Assembly: GCF_004359215.1 (NCBI RefSeq)
Contig: NW_027152082.1
Span: forward strand, 1 to 64,000
DNA from: Bremia lactucae
Lineage: Eukaryota; Oomycota; Peronosporomycetes; Peronosporales; Peronosporaceae
Reading direction: 5' to 3'
DNA length: 64,000 bases
Translations under genes and position numbers: made by a program
The notes under the pieces: model-generated
Databases searched by the model: none
What the model was told of the DNA's origin: nothing
The model's input: the letters and a program-made list of their open reading frames with translations, nothing else
Shown: piece by piece, positions 12,055 through 24,878 of the stretch
Layout: the number at the start of each line of letters is the position of its first letter
Position numbering within the stretch: the first letter of the stretch is position 1

Positions 12055-13600
12055 GTGTTTTGACATGAACATTACTTGACGATAGAAGAGCCTATCAAGA
12101 AGGCAAGACTCTAAAAGCTTTGATGAATTTCCTTAGAAATCCATCACAACAATTCTTAAAAGGATGGTCATAATCGTATCGATTCTAAACAGATCAATAC
12201 AAAACACGCAATGATTACTGTATTACACAGGTATTGCAGGCGACACATTTCATTTCGCATTCCCACCCATAATATTCTGCGTTTACACATCTTGTATCAG
12301 TACCAATATGTGGCTATCGTGGACATGAGAAATTTATCTCACGATAACCAAAATTTCTACTGACCACCCCAGTTTATATCCATTCGCAAGCTCTTACGTG
12401 CTTGCGAAGTTTGTCAAAGGTTGAAGCCCAGTGCTTGATTCTGTACTCCGTTAAAACCTCTGCCTGTTCCGGCAGAGTGTTGGCAGTCCGTATTTATGAA
12501 ATTCGTCTTCGAATTCCCGAAGGCACCCACAAGAAAATGGTATTGTTGCGTTTGTTGTCGTTCCAGCTAAATCGTACATCTTGCTGCAGTCCCGGAGTCG
12601 ATCACAGCTAAAGGCTGTGCTGATGTCTTTGTTGACACGATATTTCGACTCCGTGGATTAACCCGTGAGCTGGTCTCAGGTTGAGACCCCTGGTTCAAGG
12701 CGGGGTTCCGGCATTTTGTGTTCAGATAGATACTTGGAACACAGTTAAAAATGTCAACTTTTGACAATCCAGAAAAAATGGCCAGACTTATCCTCGAAGA
12801 AATACATCGCGGAATCGTCTATTCACTTACGAGTTGAAGCGAGTTCTTGCCGATGGCAGGATTTGCCATCAGCAATTCGGTGCATGCATCATCAAAGCAT
12901 ACACCACTTTTCGTGAACGGCTGATGCCAACCACGTATACCCGCCTAGTTTTAAAGTGACTCCTATTCAAGTGGGAGAGGTACTCACCCGAGCAAAGAAC
13001 AATCTAGCTCTTTCTCATCCTGCATTGAATCTACGGTCAATGCGAAGGATATCAATGTTGAGTCAATTAACATTGAAGGGGACATACTCAATAATAGCGA
13101 TCAGGTTATAGCTGACTTTGATGACGATGCTGAAATACTCAGCATCGATAACAACAATATTAGTGCGAACAAAATTACTCACGATAGAGGACAATGACAT
13201 TTCCGCAGTGCGCACCGGGCGCACTGAAAACAAAACCAAAATCGAGTCAGCAGGAGAATTCCTGCAGGCTTCATAGGCAGTGATCCGTTTCGTACAGGAT
13301 TCAATTGCTCATGCGATTGACCGGCAAATCCGGGACTCTGGCAAAACTTAATAATAAACATTCCATTAACTAATGCTAAAGATGTAATCCTACTGTCTAC
13401 GGTAAATCTATTATACAGGTAGAGACAAATGCGGCACTAATTAAATTACGGCTCAGGTACATCGGCCCGTTTCGTGAACAGCACCGCAAAGACAATGCGT
13501 GCACGATCGAGCTGCCTCGTAGGATGCGTACGCATCCTACGCATTATGTCGGGCGTTTCTGCCCATGCCATCAAAACGAGGCTTCTTCCAGTTCCTGAAT
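12055..13600 (+). pseudogene. Integrase remnant, family A copy 1
   Basis: HHCC-type pieces lie near 12260-12430, with the CEVCQ segment at about 12405. At the first catalytic position near 12490 the WQSV-M-D block reads Lys instead of Asp. The GPY/F-like C-terminal module with CTIELPRRMRTHPTHYVGR is at about 13500-13560. The frame is broken throughout. Confidence 0.7.
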
Positions 13601-13959
13601 AAACTGGCATGGTCTAAGACATCCGCTAAAGACTGATGGCCCCAGGACGGAGACTGGCTCTCACAAACCAGAAGCTTGACTACACCCTTCTAAATTGACG
13701 AACTGCCACCAGTCCGTCTTGAAGGGACTGATGTGTCCGTTCATTTGCCAGTTGATCAACCGCAACTTGCGCACAGTTATGCAACTGTTCACACGAAATA
13801 CCGTCGACCGTCATCGCTAAATCGCGACGATGTGATCTTTCGTGATCGACCTCCACCCATAAATGCCGATGGACGTGATCCTGGTCACGTGATGACTCGG
13901 GTTCGACGAATGAGTAGAACACGGTTTTTCCTGCTCCTCCACATCCCTTGACGGATTCG

Positions 13960-14115
13960 AGTAGTGAGAATCGTTCTCTAGTCGAACGCTCCTTGAACCA
14001 GCGCAAGGTGAAGGTGGTTCGATCGTTGGCGAGGTTTATCCACCCTGGCATAATAAATGGCAACCTCGTTCCCAACTAATGATAGATGTCCCAGGTTTCG
14101 TTCGACAATACGACA
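13960..14115 (+). pseudogene. Chromodomain remnant, family A copy 1
   Basis: The sequence aligns with the better chromodomains at 33678 and 39726 over the LVERLL..., WRG and NLVPN-encoding stretches, but several indels destroy the frame. Chromodomains at the integrase end steer chromoviruses to marked chromatin. Confidence 0.5.
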
Positions 14116-14269
14116 AGAAGACCCATCCTCTTACTCAGAGGATCCTTTGCAGAACGAGCGCTTCCCGAACTCGTAAAGGATTGGAGGTTCTCAATCCCTT
14201 CGCGCATCTCGCAAGAGATGGGCGTCCTCGAATAATAATTTTTAAGGGAGTATGACTCATGGGGCATGA

Positions 14270-15163
14270 CAAGACAGCAGCATGAGTCCACCACGAGAAG
14301 CAAGGCAAGCCTGCCTCTCTGGACACGCGGTTAAGCTTGTAGCGTGCACCGACTACAGTCCGTCTTTCGAACAGGTCACGAAAAGCATTCAGTTTGTCAA
14401 GTCAGGCGTCGCAGCCTAGGCTTTGCACAGTCTGTACAAATGATTCCAAAACTTGGAATTAAGGAGTGACATCCTTCGCCCGCTGCATGTGAAGCCTCGA
14501 TACCGGAAAGTGATTGATGAAGAGTTCTGTTTCGTCCTCACCAGACTTGTGAAGGCTGGATGAGTTGAATTACGAGCGGTCGTTTTTCATACCTTACCAA
14601 CGAGTTATGTTGCCCTAAGAGGGCAACCAATGTTTATTTCGGGAGCGAACCGCAACGGATTGCGGTTCACCTCCTGTTGGTTCATGTTAACGTTCACGCT
14701 TACATTACTCTCGGAGAGATCAAAAGGATCACTCTGTCCCTGGATGCATACTAGCACCACCAGTAGCATGCTTAATGAATTGACCTTTACGATCTACTCC
14801 GTTCCTGATGTTGCATTCTGACATCACCAGAGCTATCATCGTCTATGGAGTCATCACAAGATGACTCCACACCAAAAGGGTCCGACGAGCAGTTAAACAA
14901 TTTCGTCATCACCTCTTTGGTTGTCACGTTAGAGCCCGTAGGCTTAACAAACGCAAATTGGGTGAATCGGAGGCATAACAATTGAAAACGAGTCCGGTGA
15001 TGAATCCGACTCGTGCTAGTTGGAGCTGAAGGTGACGAACTCCTCACACTAGACGCATTAGCGTCAACTAAAACATTTGCATCACTACCAGCTACCTGGA
15101 GCCGTGTATCTGACAGCTTTGCGCCTACACAGGCTACGCGCACGGATTTCGCTACCATGCGCA
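14270..15163 (-). pseudogene. Antisense ORF (aORF) remnant, family A copy 1
   Basis: Read on the minus strand, this starts near 15163-15155 (MVAKSVRV, like MATNKS-RV of other copies). It continues through a serine/aspartate-rich part and reaches the conserved block with QRAKDV and LDKLNAFRDLFERRT near 14360-14480. Stops and frameshifts are frequent. It points against pol, as in the family-B copy at 33981-34703. Function unknown. Confidence 0.55.
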
Positions 15164-15270
15164 ATTAAAAGTTGGAATTTATTTAAAACCAACGAGTGCT
15201 AATTTACAGAGAGACACATGATAGTATTATCTGTCACTTTACAAAATTTACTATAGTGACTTTGTTTATA

Positions 15271-15778
15271 GGGGGATGTAATGGGGTGTCTCGTTTCCTA
15301 AATATTATTTTCATTAATCGGAATAATAAATACTATTCCCCATGATAGGAAAAAAATCGTTTTCTAAAAGAGGAAATAAATAATGAAGTACAAAACTATT
15401 ATCGTTTATTAATTTTGACTAAATGTTCCAAATTACAAAATTTGGTCATATTGAGACAAGAAGACAATCGTTCAATTGATTAGTTGATTTAATTTTAAAT
15501 CGCCCCATCCAATCAATACAAGACACGATAAACGGTGCGCAACGGAGGCGCATTGGATAATTAGTCATTAATATTCGAAAGCCAGTAGATAGATGATCCT
15601 TACAAAATAACTTAATTTATTAATACGGTATTTATTTTTCCTTATATTAAAGCCTTAGTAGTAACCCTTAGTAGCTACGACTTCAAGCTACTTAGAATCT
15701 TCCTCTGCACATTATGTCGTTAAGGAATCGAGGCACCTATCAGTGGTACTGTTGTCAGTACTGGCAAAAGATGCCCCC
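15271..15778 (+). repeat. Purine tract and truncated 3' LTR, family A copy 1
   Basis: A short GGGGGA run at 15271-15276 precedes the LTR start TGTAATGGGGTGTC at 15277. The LTR can be followed to GATGCCCCC at 15769-15778, where it stops and inverted internal gypsy sequence begins. The terminal ...GTTACA is missing, so no target-site duplication can be checked. Confidence 0.8.
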
Positions 15779-15784
15779 TCAAAG

Positions 15785-17152
15785 TATTGAGAGGTTATTC
15801 CCTCAAGTTTAAATTGGGAAGTATCTTCTCCAACTGCTTCGACGTATGGTTTGAAAACCACAGTGATCTCCTCTACAATCAACTCTCCAGTCGATCAAGG
15901 ACTTTTGCGCTGTCTCTTATGGACAGCGTCTCGTTTTTTATGCTGCTTTCGAAGCAAGCATCCTAGTTTCGCACCACTCAACCAACTCGATTAGTCAAAC
16001 TTTAACACTGCCTCTGCTTGTGCACAATATGTCGACGTCGCAATGATGGACCTTCGACGCTGCATGTGTTTGCGACAGGCGTCGGGAATCTAACTCCACA
16101 GTGTGATGGGTTGTCACACGGAGTCGTGCAAACGACGAACCATAAGTGAGGCTATTGCACTCACTCGTCGGACATCCACACGCTTATGCACGCTCTAAGA
16201 CGGTCATCAGATGGTCACCTGATGAATGTGACGCAGGCACCGTAACGGCTTGATGCTGCCAGTTTTTGCAGGGCTCGTTCTTTCTGAGCCATGGTATCCA
16301 AGGATGACATCAAATTTGTCATCCAGATCCAGTACTATGTTTGTGAGTGAGGAGCACCTTTCCTCAAAAGACTTGCAAATTCTTTTGAGATTGCTGGATT
16401 GGTAGATCGCTTTGCACCTACTGAACCCGACCGTTTTTTTACGATCCGCCTCGCGGTTGCGATTTCGCAACAGCTCGGACCCGCGTTCTCCGCTACTTTA
16501 AGTGAAATGTCGATTGCTGTTTTAGTGTTTCTAGGCACTGGGCGTGGGGCACTACGTAGTAGCCCGCCTTTTGTTCGTTTGCGACAGCAGCATATATATG
16601 CTGCTAGCGGGCCGACGCTTTCGCGGCGACTAAAGCTAAGCACCTGCTCAAATTAGAGGCGCTTCATAAAGCGATCTCTGTATCGGATCAGGAGAACTTC
16701 AGCCTGAAACAGGCTATCGTTCACTCTGGCTATCGTCTAATAAGACGACAAGAAAACAGAGGTCCAGAATCTATGGACTTCTCGTATGTGGAGAGCGAAA
16801 ACCCTCGCTCTTCGAGTTCGGTTTCAGGTTTTAAGCATCCTGTTCTCAACACCTCCGCGTGTTGAGAGCTTGCGGGTGAAGCAAATTTCCTTTTTATTGA
16901 GCCATGCCGAGTTTATGGATTATGAACTCGGCTATAGCCGCGTGATGCTCGTCTCTTTGTCGAACAAACAACGGCTGGCCCGCCTTCAGTCGAACTCATT
17001 CGTTCGACCACTCTTTATGCAAGGTCATTCAAATGAGTGAACGTTTCACGCATTGCGTAGAAGCCTTCTTGATGGGCTTAAAAGCTCCCTCCTTCTTAAT
17101 CCAATATGTCCATTTTGGATACGACGTTGAACGGACTACGAAGTGCTTTAGG
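15785..17152 (-). mobile_element. Inverted 5' internal fragment of family A (linker, protease end, gag)
   Basis: Minus-strand reading reproduces the 8826-10450 order in reverse. It has a primer-site-like stretch next to the inverted LTR, gag pieces (16620-17100), a protease end with LDLDDKFDVILG near 16300-16330, and the protease-RT linker near 15790-16250. It joins the truncated plus-strand 3' LTR with no spacer. Many stops. Confidence 0.75.
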
Positions 17153-17660
17153 TGTAACAGGGCACTTTTGCTAGGACTGATAACAGTGCTAGCCAACCTA
17201 CGCTGGTAACAGTGAATTTAAGGTTCCTCCATTACTTCACGTACACTAACGTGCAAATGAAGGTTACAAATAGCTAAGAAGTCTTAGCTACTAGAGGTCG
17301 ATGCTAAGGCTTTAGTACAGAGAAAAAGTGAAACTGGTTTATTATATTGAGTTCCTGCGTAACGATCATCTATCCACTAAATTTAATAAATATATTATTA
17401 GCTTTGTATAGCGCGTCCTTGCGTCCCGCTTAATTGTGTCTTGTAACGATTAGGGGGTTGATTTAGACTTTAATCAAACAATTAATAGAAATATTGTCTT
17501 GTTGCGTCAATATTACTAAATTTGGTAATATTGAACTATTAAGTCAGAATTATTTTAGGATTGTAATTTTGTATTTTCTTTGTTTATATCTTCTTAGAGG
17601 AAATAGTATTTACTGCTCCTCGTGTAGGAAATTATATTTATGTAAGGGTACACCCGTCTC
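17153..17660 (-). repeat. Inverted LTR, family A
   Basis: It starts TGTAACAGGGCAC, the reverse complement of the family-A LTR 3' end. It can be followed through the AAATTTGGTAATATTGAA block (17518-17535) to the degraded 5' end near 17650. The outer terminus is too decayed to define a target duplication. Confidence 0.7.
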
Positions 17661-17980
17661 AACAATAGCTTTTGAAGAACTTAAGAAACAACTTGTTGAA
17701 TTCGTGACTATAAAGTTGAGAAAGAAAAGCTCTTTTCCTCCAAACTCAAGGCGGTATGCCGTCGTCAAGATCTATATGTATAAAGCACAAGGTGAGTGAA
17801 CATCAGCTTCCATTATTCTCTCCTCCGCCTTAAAAATTAAGTAAAGACAGTCTCGTCGCACAAGTTACAAGATCTTGCGCTCTAGGTAGATTTTATAACT
17901 GGTTACTCTTCAAATCGCCGTGCCCGGAGCAGAGATTTGACTGAGAACCCGGGCTAGCCTTAGTTAGTCCATTAAAGCGA
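17661..17980. other. Unassigned 320 bases between inverted LTR and LINE copy 2
   Basis: No recognised protein or repeat. It contains an AG-rich stretch with weak codon structure at 17660-17800 and may include the true LINE 5' UTR, since the LINE 5' boundary cannot be placed exactly. Confidence 0.4.
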
Positions 17981-18473
17981 GCACGTCACCAGCCGCGGCG
18001 GGTGGTGATCAAGGCGAGATGGACGGTGCCTCTGGATGGGTAGGGGGTAGGGCAGCTCCGCAACAGCTGTATCCTCCAGACCCCGGGGGGGGGGGCAGTG
18101 GGAAGGGGGCGGGACACTCGACTCCGCACCGCGGAGACAAAGACTACGGGTCTCCTAGCCGCAGCCCGCAGATACTGAACGAAATCTATGGAGGTGTTCT
18201 TAATACCGGGATAGACGGCGATCAAGGGGCTCATCCACGTGAGTTGGTAGAAAATCCTCCCAGTGCGGGTAATAGGGCGGACGGGGAGAGGTCTGCAAAG
18301 TGAGCGGCCCAAAGACGACAGGACCAAGCGAGAAGGGGAGGCCAGACTCAAGGGGTCTGAACTCCAGGCGATTGGCCCGCGGCGGTGTAGGCGTGGGGGG
18401 GGGGCTTTGTCTGAGCAGCGGAACGTGGAAGTGACGGGTCCTAGCGGGCCCGTGATCGTTCTACCTCCGCAAA

Positions 18474-18668
18474 ATGAGTGACGAGCAGATATTTGCGGCG
18501 GTGACGGCGGAACTTTGAGCCGCTCCAGAGGCGGTTCAACGGGAGGCGCGGAAAGCCACTGTGGCAGCTTTGTTTGCGGCTGAGTTGGAGGCGCTAAACA
18601 TGCCACTCGATCGAGTACCAACGACGAAGCAGCGGTACACCAGGTTGAAAGGGGCCGAGTCGGATTAG
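18474..18668 (+). pseudogene. LINE ORF1 N-terminus, copy 2
   Basis: An ATG at 18474 opens MSDEQIFAAVTAEL, then a TGA, then the same frame continues AAPEAVQREARKATVAALF and on to a TAG near 18666. Without the one internal stop this would be a 64-codon helical, Ala/Glu-rich N-terminus. It is the most likely natural ORF1 start, by composition and position. No domain recognised. Confidence 0.45.
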
Positions 18669-19920
18669 CTCTTAGGATTTTTTTGAAGAAGTCAGCGTCG
18701 TGGATGGCTGCGCTTATGCCGAATAGTGTAAGCACGCCCGGGGAATATGTCGGGATCTGTACAACTCTTCCTGGTCTTCATCGACCATTTTCGAGAGTAG
18801 AACCAGCAAAGTCAAGTGGGCAAGGAAACCTGTGCTACATCAATGGGCGTCGGTCCTCAGGTCAATCTGCTGACACGGGCCTACGGACTGAAAACTACCA
18901 AATGTTTATGGTTAATCCATCCAAGTATTCGGCGGAAGAAATCAAACAGCTGAGGGTAATATGTGCATTCCCAGGTCGTGACCGATCGGGTCCGCGCCTC
19001 CGAACTAGCACGGAGGTTGAGTGGAAGGTTATTCAGGGGTTGGTAGAGGGCCACATCATCAGCCGGGGTCTGCCGCATTTTCTCAAGAGAATTTTCACTG
19101 CGATGGACCGCTTGTGGTTCCAGATAACAATTCAGATGCAGGTGGAGGGCAAATTGTCCTTTCTCTCGTTGGTGCTGGGACTATCATAACCAGCCGGCAG
19201 CATACTTAAGCGTTGAAGGAAGACATATTGCTGGATGCAGAAGGATTTAAAGTGAACCTTGGGGACCTTCATATGATGCTGAGTCAAGTCAAGATTATAA
19301 GTTACAACAAGGGTCAACGGTCAATCCATTATTTTCTTTATTCGTACTGCGACGAAGAAATTTCCGGCGCACGGTAGTCCCGTTCAGACGCCGTTTGTAT
19401 CAGCTTTAAAATCCTCGTGCTCCGAGCGCGGGGTCAGTATGGAACCGGCAGATTGGATGCGACGTCACCAGACTAACGACTGTATCAGAATACGTGGTAT
19501 CGCTGTATAACGACACACGTTTTATGGACATCGGGCGGCTTACTGCATTTTTCACAGAACTTATTAGTACTGAGGTGGAGCTGGAGAACTTGGACGCGTG
19601 TACATCCAACTCTCGCACCTCCACGGTATGAAAATTTAACGGTCCAGTTGGACGGTTGCCCCGAGTTTCTTCGCGTCATCGTGCGCATCGGCTGGTATGG
19701 GATCTACATAGTTCTTAAGCATCATGAGGTGGGGCGGCGGCTGCAGTGCTTGGTTGCGAGTCTCTTGGCCACCCCATATCAAGATACGGTTATTCTGCCA
19801 AACATTTACAGTGTTCGGGGGGGTGATTGCTTTCGAAGGGGAAGTATTGGCCCCTGAGGATCTCGCTGTTCCATTTCACAGCTTCGAGGAAATGAAGGTT
19901 GTGGCAACTCAACGGATCTG
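18669..19920 (+). pseudogene. LINE ORF1-like region, copy 2
   Basis: The frame 18683-19189 (168 codons, including YSAEEIKQLRVICAFPGRD) is the longest intact piece of the ORF1 region in either copy. Further pieces at 19724-20173 include CPGCQLAYQRPGG, which could be half of a zinc knuckle. The function is inferred only from position. Confidence 0.45.
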
Positions 19921-20283
19921 CCTACAGAACCAAGCAGATAGGGTGGCAGAATCGTCGGTTAATCCACCCGAGGTGCACGTCCGCGTGACAGAAAAAAGGT
20001 CTCGCTCCTACCATTTCTACAAGTGTCCAGGATGTCAGCTCGCGTATCAGCGGCCGGGCGGCATCTCACCCGGTCCTCTCGGCAAGTCCAGATGGCGTAC
20101 CCATCTCAGCTCCGAAACCGCTCTGGGTCACGGTGTCTCGACGAGGTCGTACGAACCGTCATGGAATCATTAAAGCGATTACTACCCGTCGGGCTCCTAG
20201 GTCCATTGGTAGCTTTAAAGCAAAAGGAAGGTGCTGAAGTACGAAGCCTGCTTTAGGAAGCGGACTGCCTAAAAGAGCAGCTT

Positions 20284-20965
20284 ATGGAGATGCCCGCTGA
20301 GACCGAATTGGTATCAGTTACGGAAGATTCGATTCTACAAGTGTTGCGGTTGCGGCACGTTGCCACGCCGGCGCCAGAGAATTGTCTGGCGCTTGCGGTG
20401 GTACAAGCACTGGCCAACGACGACCTAGCACAAGCGGAGACAATTCTGAATAGGGCTGCGACGTGTGTGAAACAGGGATTTAAATACACAGGTCAACTAC
20501 AAATGACGGATCAATTCGACCATGCAGAGCACTGAAAAATCCTGGTAAATGTACGGCGACGATAGATGACAATGTCCATTAAAGAGTCTACCAAACAATT
20601 TTAATGGTATCTGGAAGAATACGCGGCCAGCGCCACGAATAGGGTAATGCTAACCGGTCACTATAACTTGAGAGGAAGCGCCATGCTTCTTATGGCTGCC
20701 AATTTTTTGCAACGAGATGTTTACGGGATCGGGCAGCCAAGCGATATACACCACCCATGGAACTGCTGCCTTTATAGGCCAAGCTCGATGACTTAGGCTA
20801 ACAAGGTGATTGAGACAGGGGACCAGCTCATCTTGACTATATCAGAATGTGTCGAGATGATAGCGACAGCCAAAAGAGCGGACCCAATAAATTTAACTCT
20901 TATACTCTGGTACACAGACCGTCACTATTCGGCCTACGTTCACTGCACGCTACCTGGTCCGCACG
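20284..20965 (+). pseudogene. OTU-like cysteine protease segment of LINE, copy 2
   Basis: PAPENCLALAVV places the candidate catalytic Cys at 20383-20385; the preceding Gly is Glu here. After stops, MLLMAANFLQRDVYGIG (about 20680-20735) matches the middle of the fold. LWYTDRHYSAYVHC (about 20905-20945) keeps the His strand intact, with His at 20923-20925. Comparing both copies shows which residues were ancestral. Confidence 0.6.
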
Positions 20966-22415
20966 ACTCTGGGGTCTTGGCTGATGATGGCCTCGCTGAG
21001 GGGTGACATCAACGAGCTGTCTACCAGACAAGCAGTCGGTGACATGACGTACACATTGCGCCAAGATATTCACTTGAATCTCCGGTGGTCCCGGTATCCC
21101 GCACTTCTCGAGTTCTTGGTGAATACGGTTGCCGCCAGCTCTGCGGACACCCAGCTCCGCTTAATGACGACAAATCTTCTTCAGACTAGCCCAGCGGAAA
21201 CTCAGCGGCTGCAACTGGCATATCGTCTTCCGGTATAGGTGATGGTACAATGGCAATCTTGGGGGGACCGAGCGGGCGGCGCTTTACGACGTTCGAGCTG
21301 GTAAAACGGAGCTCCAACAGTTGCAAGGTCCTGATCTCAGCACAAAAAATTGGCAGAGTATCCTAGCGAACGGTAGTGCAGACACCGTTCCTCCATAACT
21401 GCTACCAGAACTGCCATCGCCAGGGTATACGTATTCAAGTATCGATCCAGTTCAGGCGTTGGTGGAGCAGTCCGGGGATAGTGGTCATACCAGTCTAGTA
21501 ATTCGTCACCAGTCAACGACACTGGTCACTCAACGTGGTCAGAGAGCTAAGCAGCCGGTCTGCGTGACGGCGGCGGTCCAGCATTACAAATAGAAAGATT
21601 GAGGTCCTGGCAGGACATGTGACAAGACCTTGAGTCGGAGTGGCCGAGGACAGCACTTAGTGGGTTCCCAACGGTGGGGTCCAGTAACATTAACTAGAAC
21701 AAGGTGGCCCAAATGGAACCGCGGCGTCTTCTCACTATGGTACGACGCTTCCCTCATAAGAGTTAACCCCTGCGAGTTTTTAAGCGATGAAGGTGGTCCG
21801 CGGTATAGTTCCAAGAATGTATGTATGATCGTCTCGCCGTGTATCGAGACCGGGTGTCTGACCAGGTTACTAAAAGATGGCTTGAGGATTGGAAGGAAAG
21901 AACTTCGCGCCAAATAGCCCGGTCCTCACTGGCACCTCTCATCGATAGTTCGGATGATTGGCGGAGGTTAAAAAACAGTGGATTTGGCGGAGACGACCTT
22001 CTCCGACGGTGTGATATAACCTATGAGGGAAAAATAGCTCGTCACATCATCTGTGTGCTGCTATAAAAGGCCGAGATCTGGTCCATCACGGGTGAGGACG
22101 CCGCAAAAGACACTGGCATTGCATCCCAATTACGCTGTCATTTTGCGGGTCTGAAAGCCCTGACGGCATATCGCTCGTCATTTACGGAGATGGTCAACCA
22201 GGACGACTGGACGTTACTCGACACGTTCTTTGAACACTCTATCACCCAGATGAGTGTTCAAAGTCCACCCCAGTACTAAGGGCAGCCATATGAGAAGTCA
22301 GTACCTGGCGACAAGTCAACATATGTCTCATTGGGATCTATACGGCTTGTACCATCAGCTCAAATGGGACGGAAACTCTCAAGCAGACGGGAAAGCCGCA
22401 GGCTCTCGACAGGAG

Positions 22416-23188
22416 AAGGTTATCCGAGTAAGAACTCAGAATGTGAGGGGACTTACGAAGGAATCAAGAGCCGGTTGGTTCGCGCCTGGCGGAGAATGCC
22501 AACCGCCCAGCGGCCAATTGTTCGTTGCATACAAGAAACGCATGTGAATAGTGAGGAGTCAGCTACGCGGTTGCAAGACGACTGGAAGCGCATGTGGGGA
22601 CAACCACAGCATGTTACAGGGTCTCCCCTATCATACTGGAGTGTCGGTACAGACAAAACGGGGTGTGTGGCAATTTTACTCGACCCACGTCGAGCAGCCG
22701 AGGCACGTCCATGGCATCCTGAACTGTGGACAAACTGGGTCGTCTGGTTGAGATCGGAGATGTCCTGCTGGTGTATCTTAATGCGCCAAACCGTCATGCC
22801 GAAAGAGAAACATTTTTTCCCACCTGGTGGAATGGCCGTGGCCAAGCCGAGATACCATACTTGCGGGCGATTTTTAACTCAGTACAAAGTCCCAAACTTG
22901 ACCGCTTGGTTCGCCAGCGCACTGGACGTCCAGAAAGTGCTCAGTTTAGGCCACTTGCTAACTTTAATGGGGCTCGAAGACGCCAGTGCATTGTCGGCCC
23001 CGATGGATGACGACGATCCACCAGAACCGACGGAATTCTTACATACTGGACCAAATCGACGGCTAGCAGAATTGATCGGTTTTATGTTCCGCGTGGGTGG
23101 GCGTCTACGGTGCAATGGGTGGAGGTGACAGAGCCGGCCGTCGAGTCCGACCATCAACGGGTGTATCTTGTTCTAGGGCGGGGTGCGT
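22416..23188 (+). pseudogene. LINE AP-endonuclease domain, copy 2
   Basis: Same motifs and same frame breaks as 3868-4640, 18548 bases on. One visible difference is a T to A at 22779, changing VYLY to VYLN in the central motif. Sharing the frameshifts means this tract was copied after the element died. Confidence 0.75.
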
Positions 23189-23650
23189 TAAATGCACCCG
23201 AAAGTCGAAGAGTGCGTCCTGTCCAGTACCCTATTCCCTCCCAGAACCCAGCGTGGGTTCAGCAGGCACTGCTGTCAGAGCGGATCGATAAATGTGGGGC
23301 GGGACCCATCAACGCATACATGGGATGACCAGGTTCTCCGGTGTATTGCTGCAATGAAACGGTGCGCAAGCGTTCAAAACAACGAAGCAAACGGTATGTG
23401 GAAAAGGTTCAGCGGCAAACGCGAGCAGGTCTAACAAGTCGACAGCAACTCATACACGCCCTTCGAGTAACGCTTCGCGAGGAGTGTATGATTCAGGAGG
23501 AACGCTGACTTGAGCGTACGACGGATCGACTACGATGGGATCTCAAGCGCGTTTCTGATTGGAGCGAGACCAAACAATTACCAACCTTCACCAACACCAT
23601 GGGGCGGCCTTTTCGCGCCATGCCACAGTCGGTGATAAGTTTGCAACGGA

Positions 23651-24878
23651 GTGGCAGCAAATTTAGGCCGGAGTCACAACACTATACCGCAGTGGGGCAT
23701 GCGTCAGGCGTTCGATGAATTCGTCACGATTCCGGAGGCTGGCAAAATGTCTTCGATCGAAAATGCTTCCTTGCTTCAGCCTGTGAGCATGGACGAAGTG
23801 GCCACTGCAATATCAGGACTGAATCGGCACAAGGCGGTGGGGCCTGATGGGCTTAAGAATGATTTCTCTAACGACACTGAAGTTATATTGGCGCCGGCGA
23901 TGGTACTCCTCGAAAACGAATTACTGGATGGGAAGGATCCGCCGCCTTCGTTTCTAGAAGGCCTCATTATTCCACTTTGCAAATAGGGGGACTCGGTCGA
24001 TGCTATGGATTAGCGGCCGATATCGCTTCTTCAACTAGGTTACAAAATATTTGCAAATCTTATGGCAACACGGCTACAAGCAATTCTTCTTAAGGCAATT
24101 GGGGACAACCAGCAGGGTTTTGTGCAGGGACGACAGATGATGAAAACAATCATGATGATGCTCGCAAAAAGCAGTCTCTACTTCTCGGGCTGAACCTGAC
24201 TTGGAAGCAACACGGAGTCGAGTAATTTTGTTGCTGGATTTTCGAAAGGCATACGACACGGTGGCCCGGGATTTCCTCTTTCAAGTCCTGGAAGAGTATA
24301 GATTCGCAAGTCCTTTCCTTCACATGATGCGTAAATTGCATGAGTCTACCACAGCTAAATTTTTGGTCAATGGCTCCCTTTCTCAACCATGGGAAATCGC
24401 TACGGGGATTCAGCAGGGATGCCCTTTGGCGCCATTACTGTTCATTCTGGCGGCGGAAGTCCTGTCGTTAGCGATCATACAGGACCGCGAGCTTCAGGGG
24501 ATCGAGGTTCCCGGGACACACGGTGAGCGACTCACCTTTTCGGCGTTTGTCGATGACTCCACTGCATTTCTCCAAGAAGGGGGTAGTCTTTAACGCGTCC
24601 TCGACATCGTCGCAGCTTTCGGTCGATTATCGGGGCTCACTGTGCAGCCAAAAAAACGTCAGATTATCTTTTTGAATACGGCTGTGGCTTTGCCGGAATA
24701 TGAGGGAATACCTGTGTTGCCCCATGGCGAAACAATACGCTACCTCGGTCATCAAGTGGGTACAGGGGCACACGCCGACGAAAATTGGGCCGTCCGGATT
24801 CGGAACGTGCGCCGTCGACTCGCGACGGCTACTCGGGTGCGACCAGTGTCTCTCTCCGGGTGCTCATACTCAATGTAA
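23651..24878 (+). pseudogene. LINE reverse transcriptase, copy 2
   Basis: Essentially identical to 5103-6330, with [12 protein letters not shown] near 24229 and FVDDS near 24549 and the same stops. Only single-base differences were seen, for example two near 23504-23505 just upstream. Confidence 0.85.

Larger units (their letters stand above)
8362..15778 (+). mobile_element. Ty3/gypsy chromovirus, family A copy 1 (degenerate)
   Basis: The layout is LTR, primer site, gag, partial protease region, RT-RNase H, integrase with chromodomain remnant, antisense ORF region, purine tract, and a 3' LTR cut short at 15778. RT and integrase are riddled with stops and deletions. The first 2.7 kb belongs to the high-identity tract and the rest does not, so the element's history is mosaic. 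Confidence 0.9.

Noticed and set aside
18019..18303. 94-codon GC-rich frame near the LINE 5' end
   Set aside because: Gly/Pro-rich translation over a G run, matched by an even longer minus-strand frame. Composition explains both.
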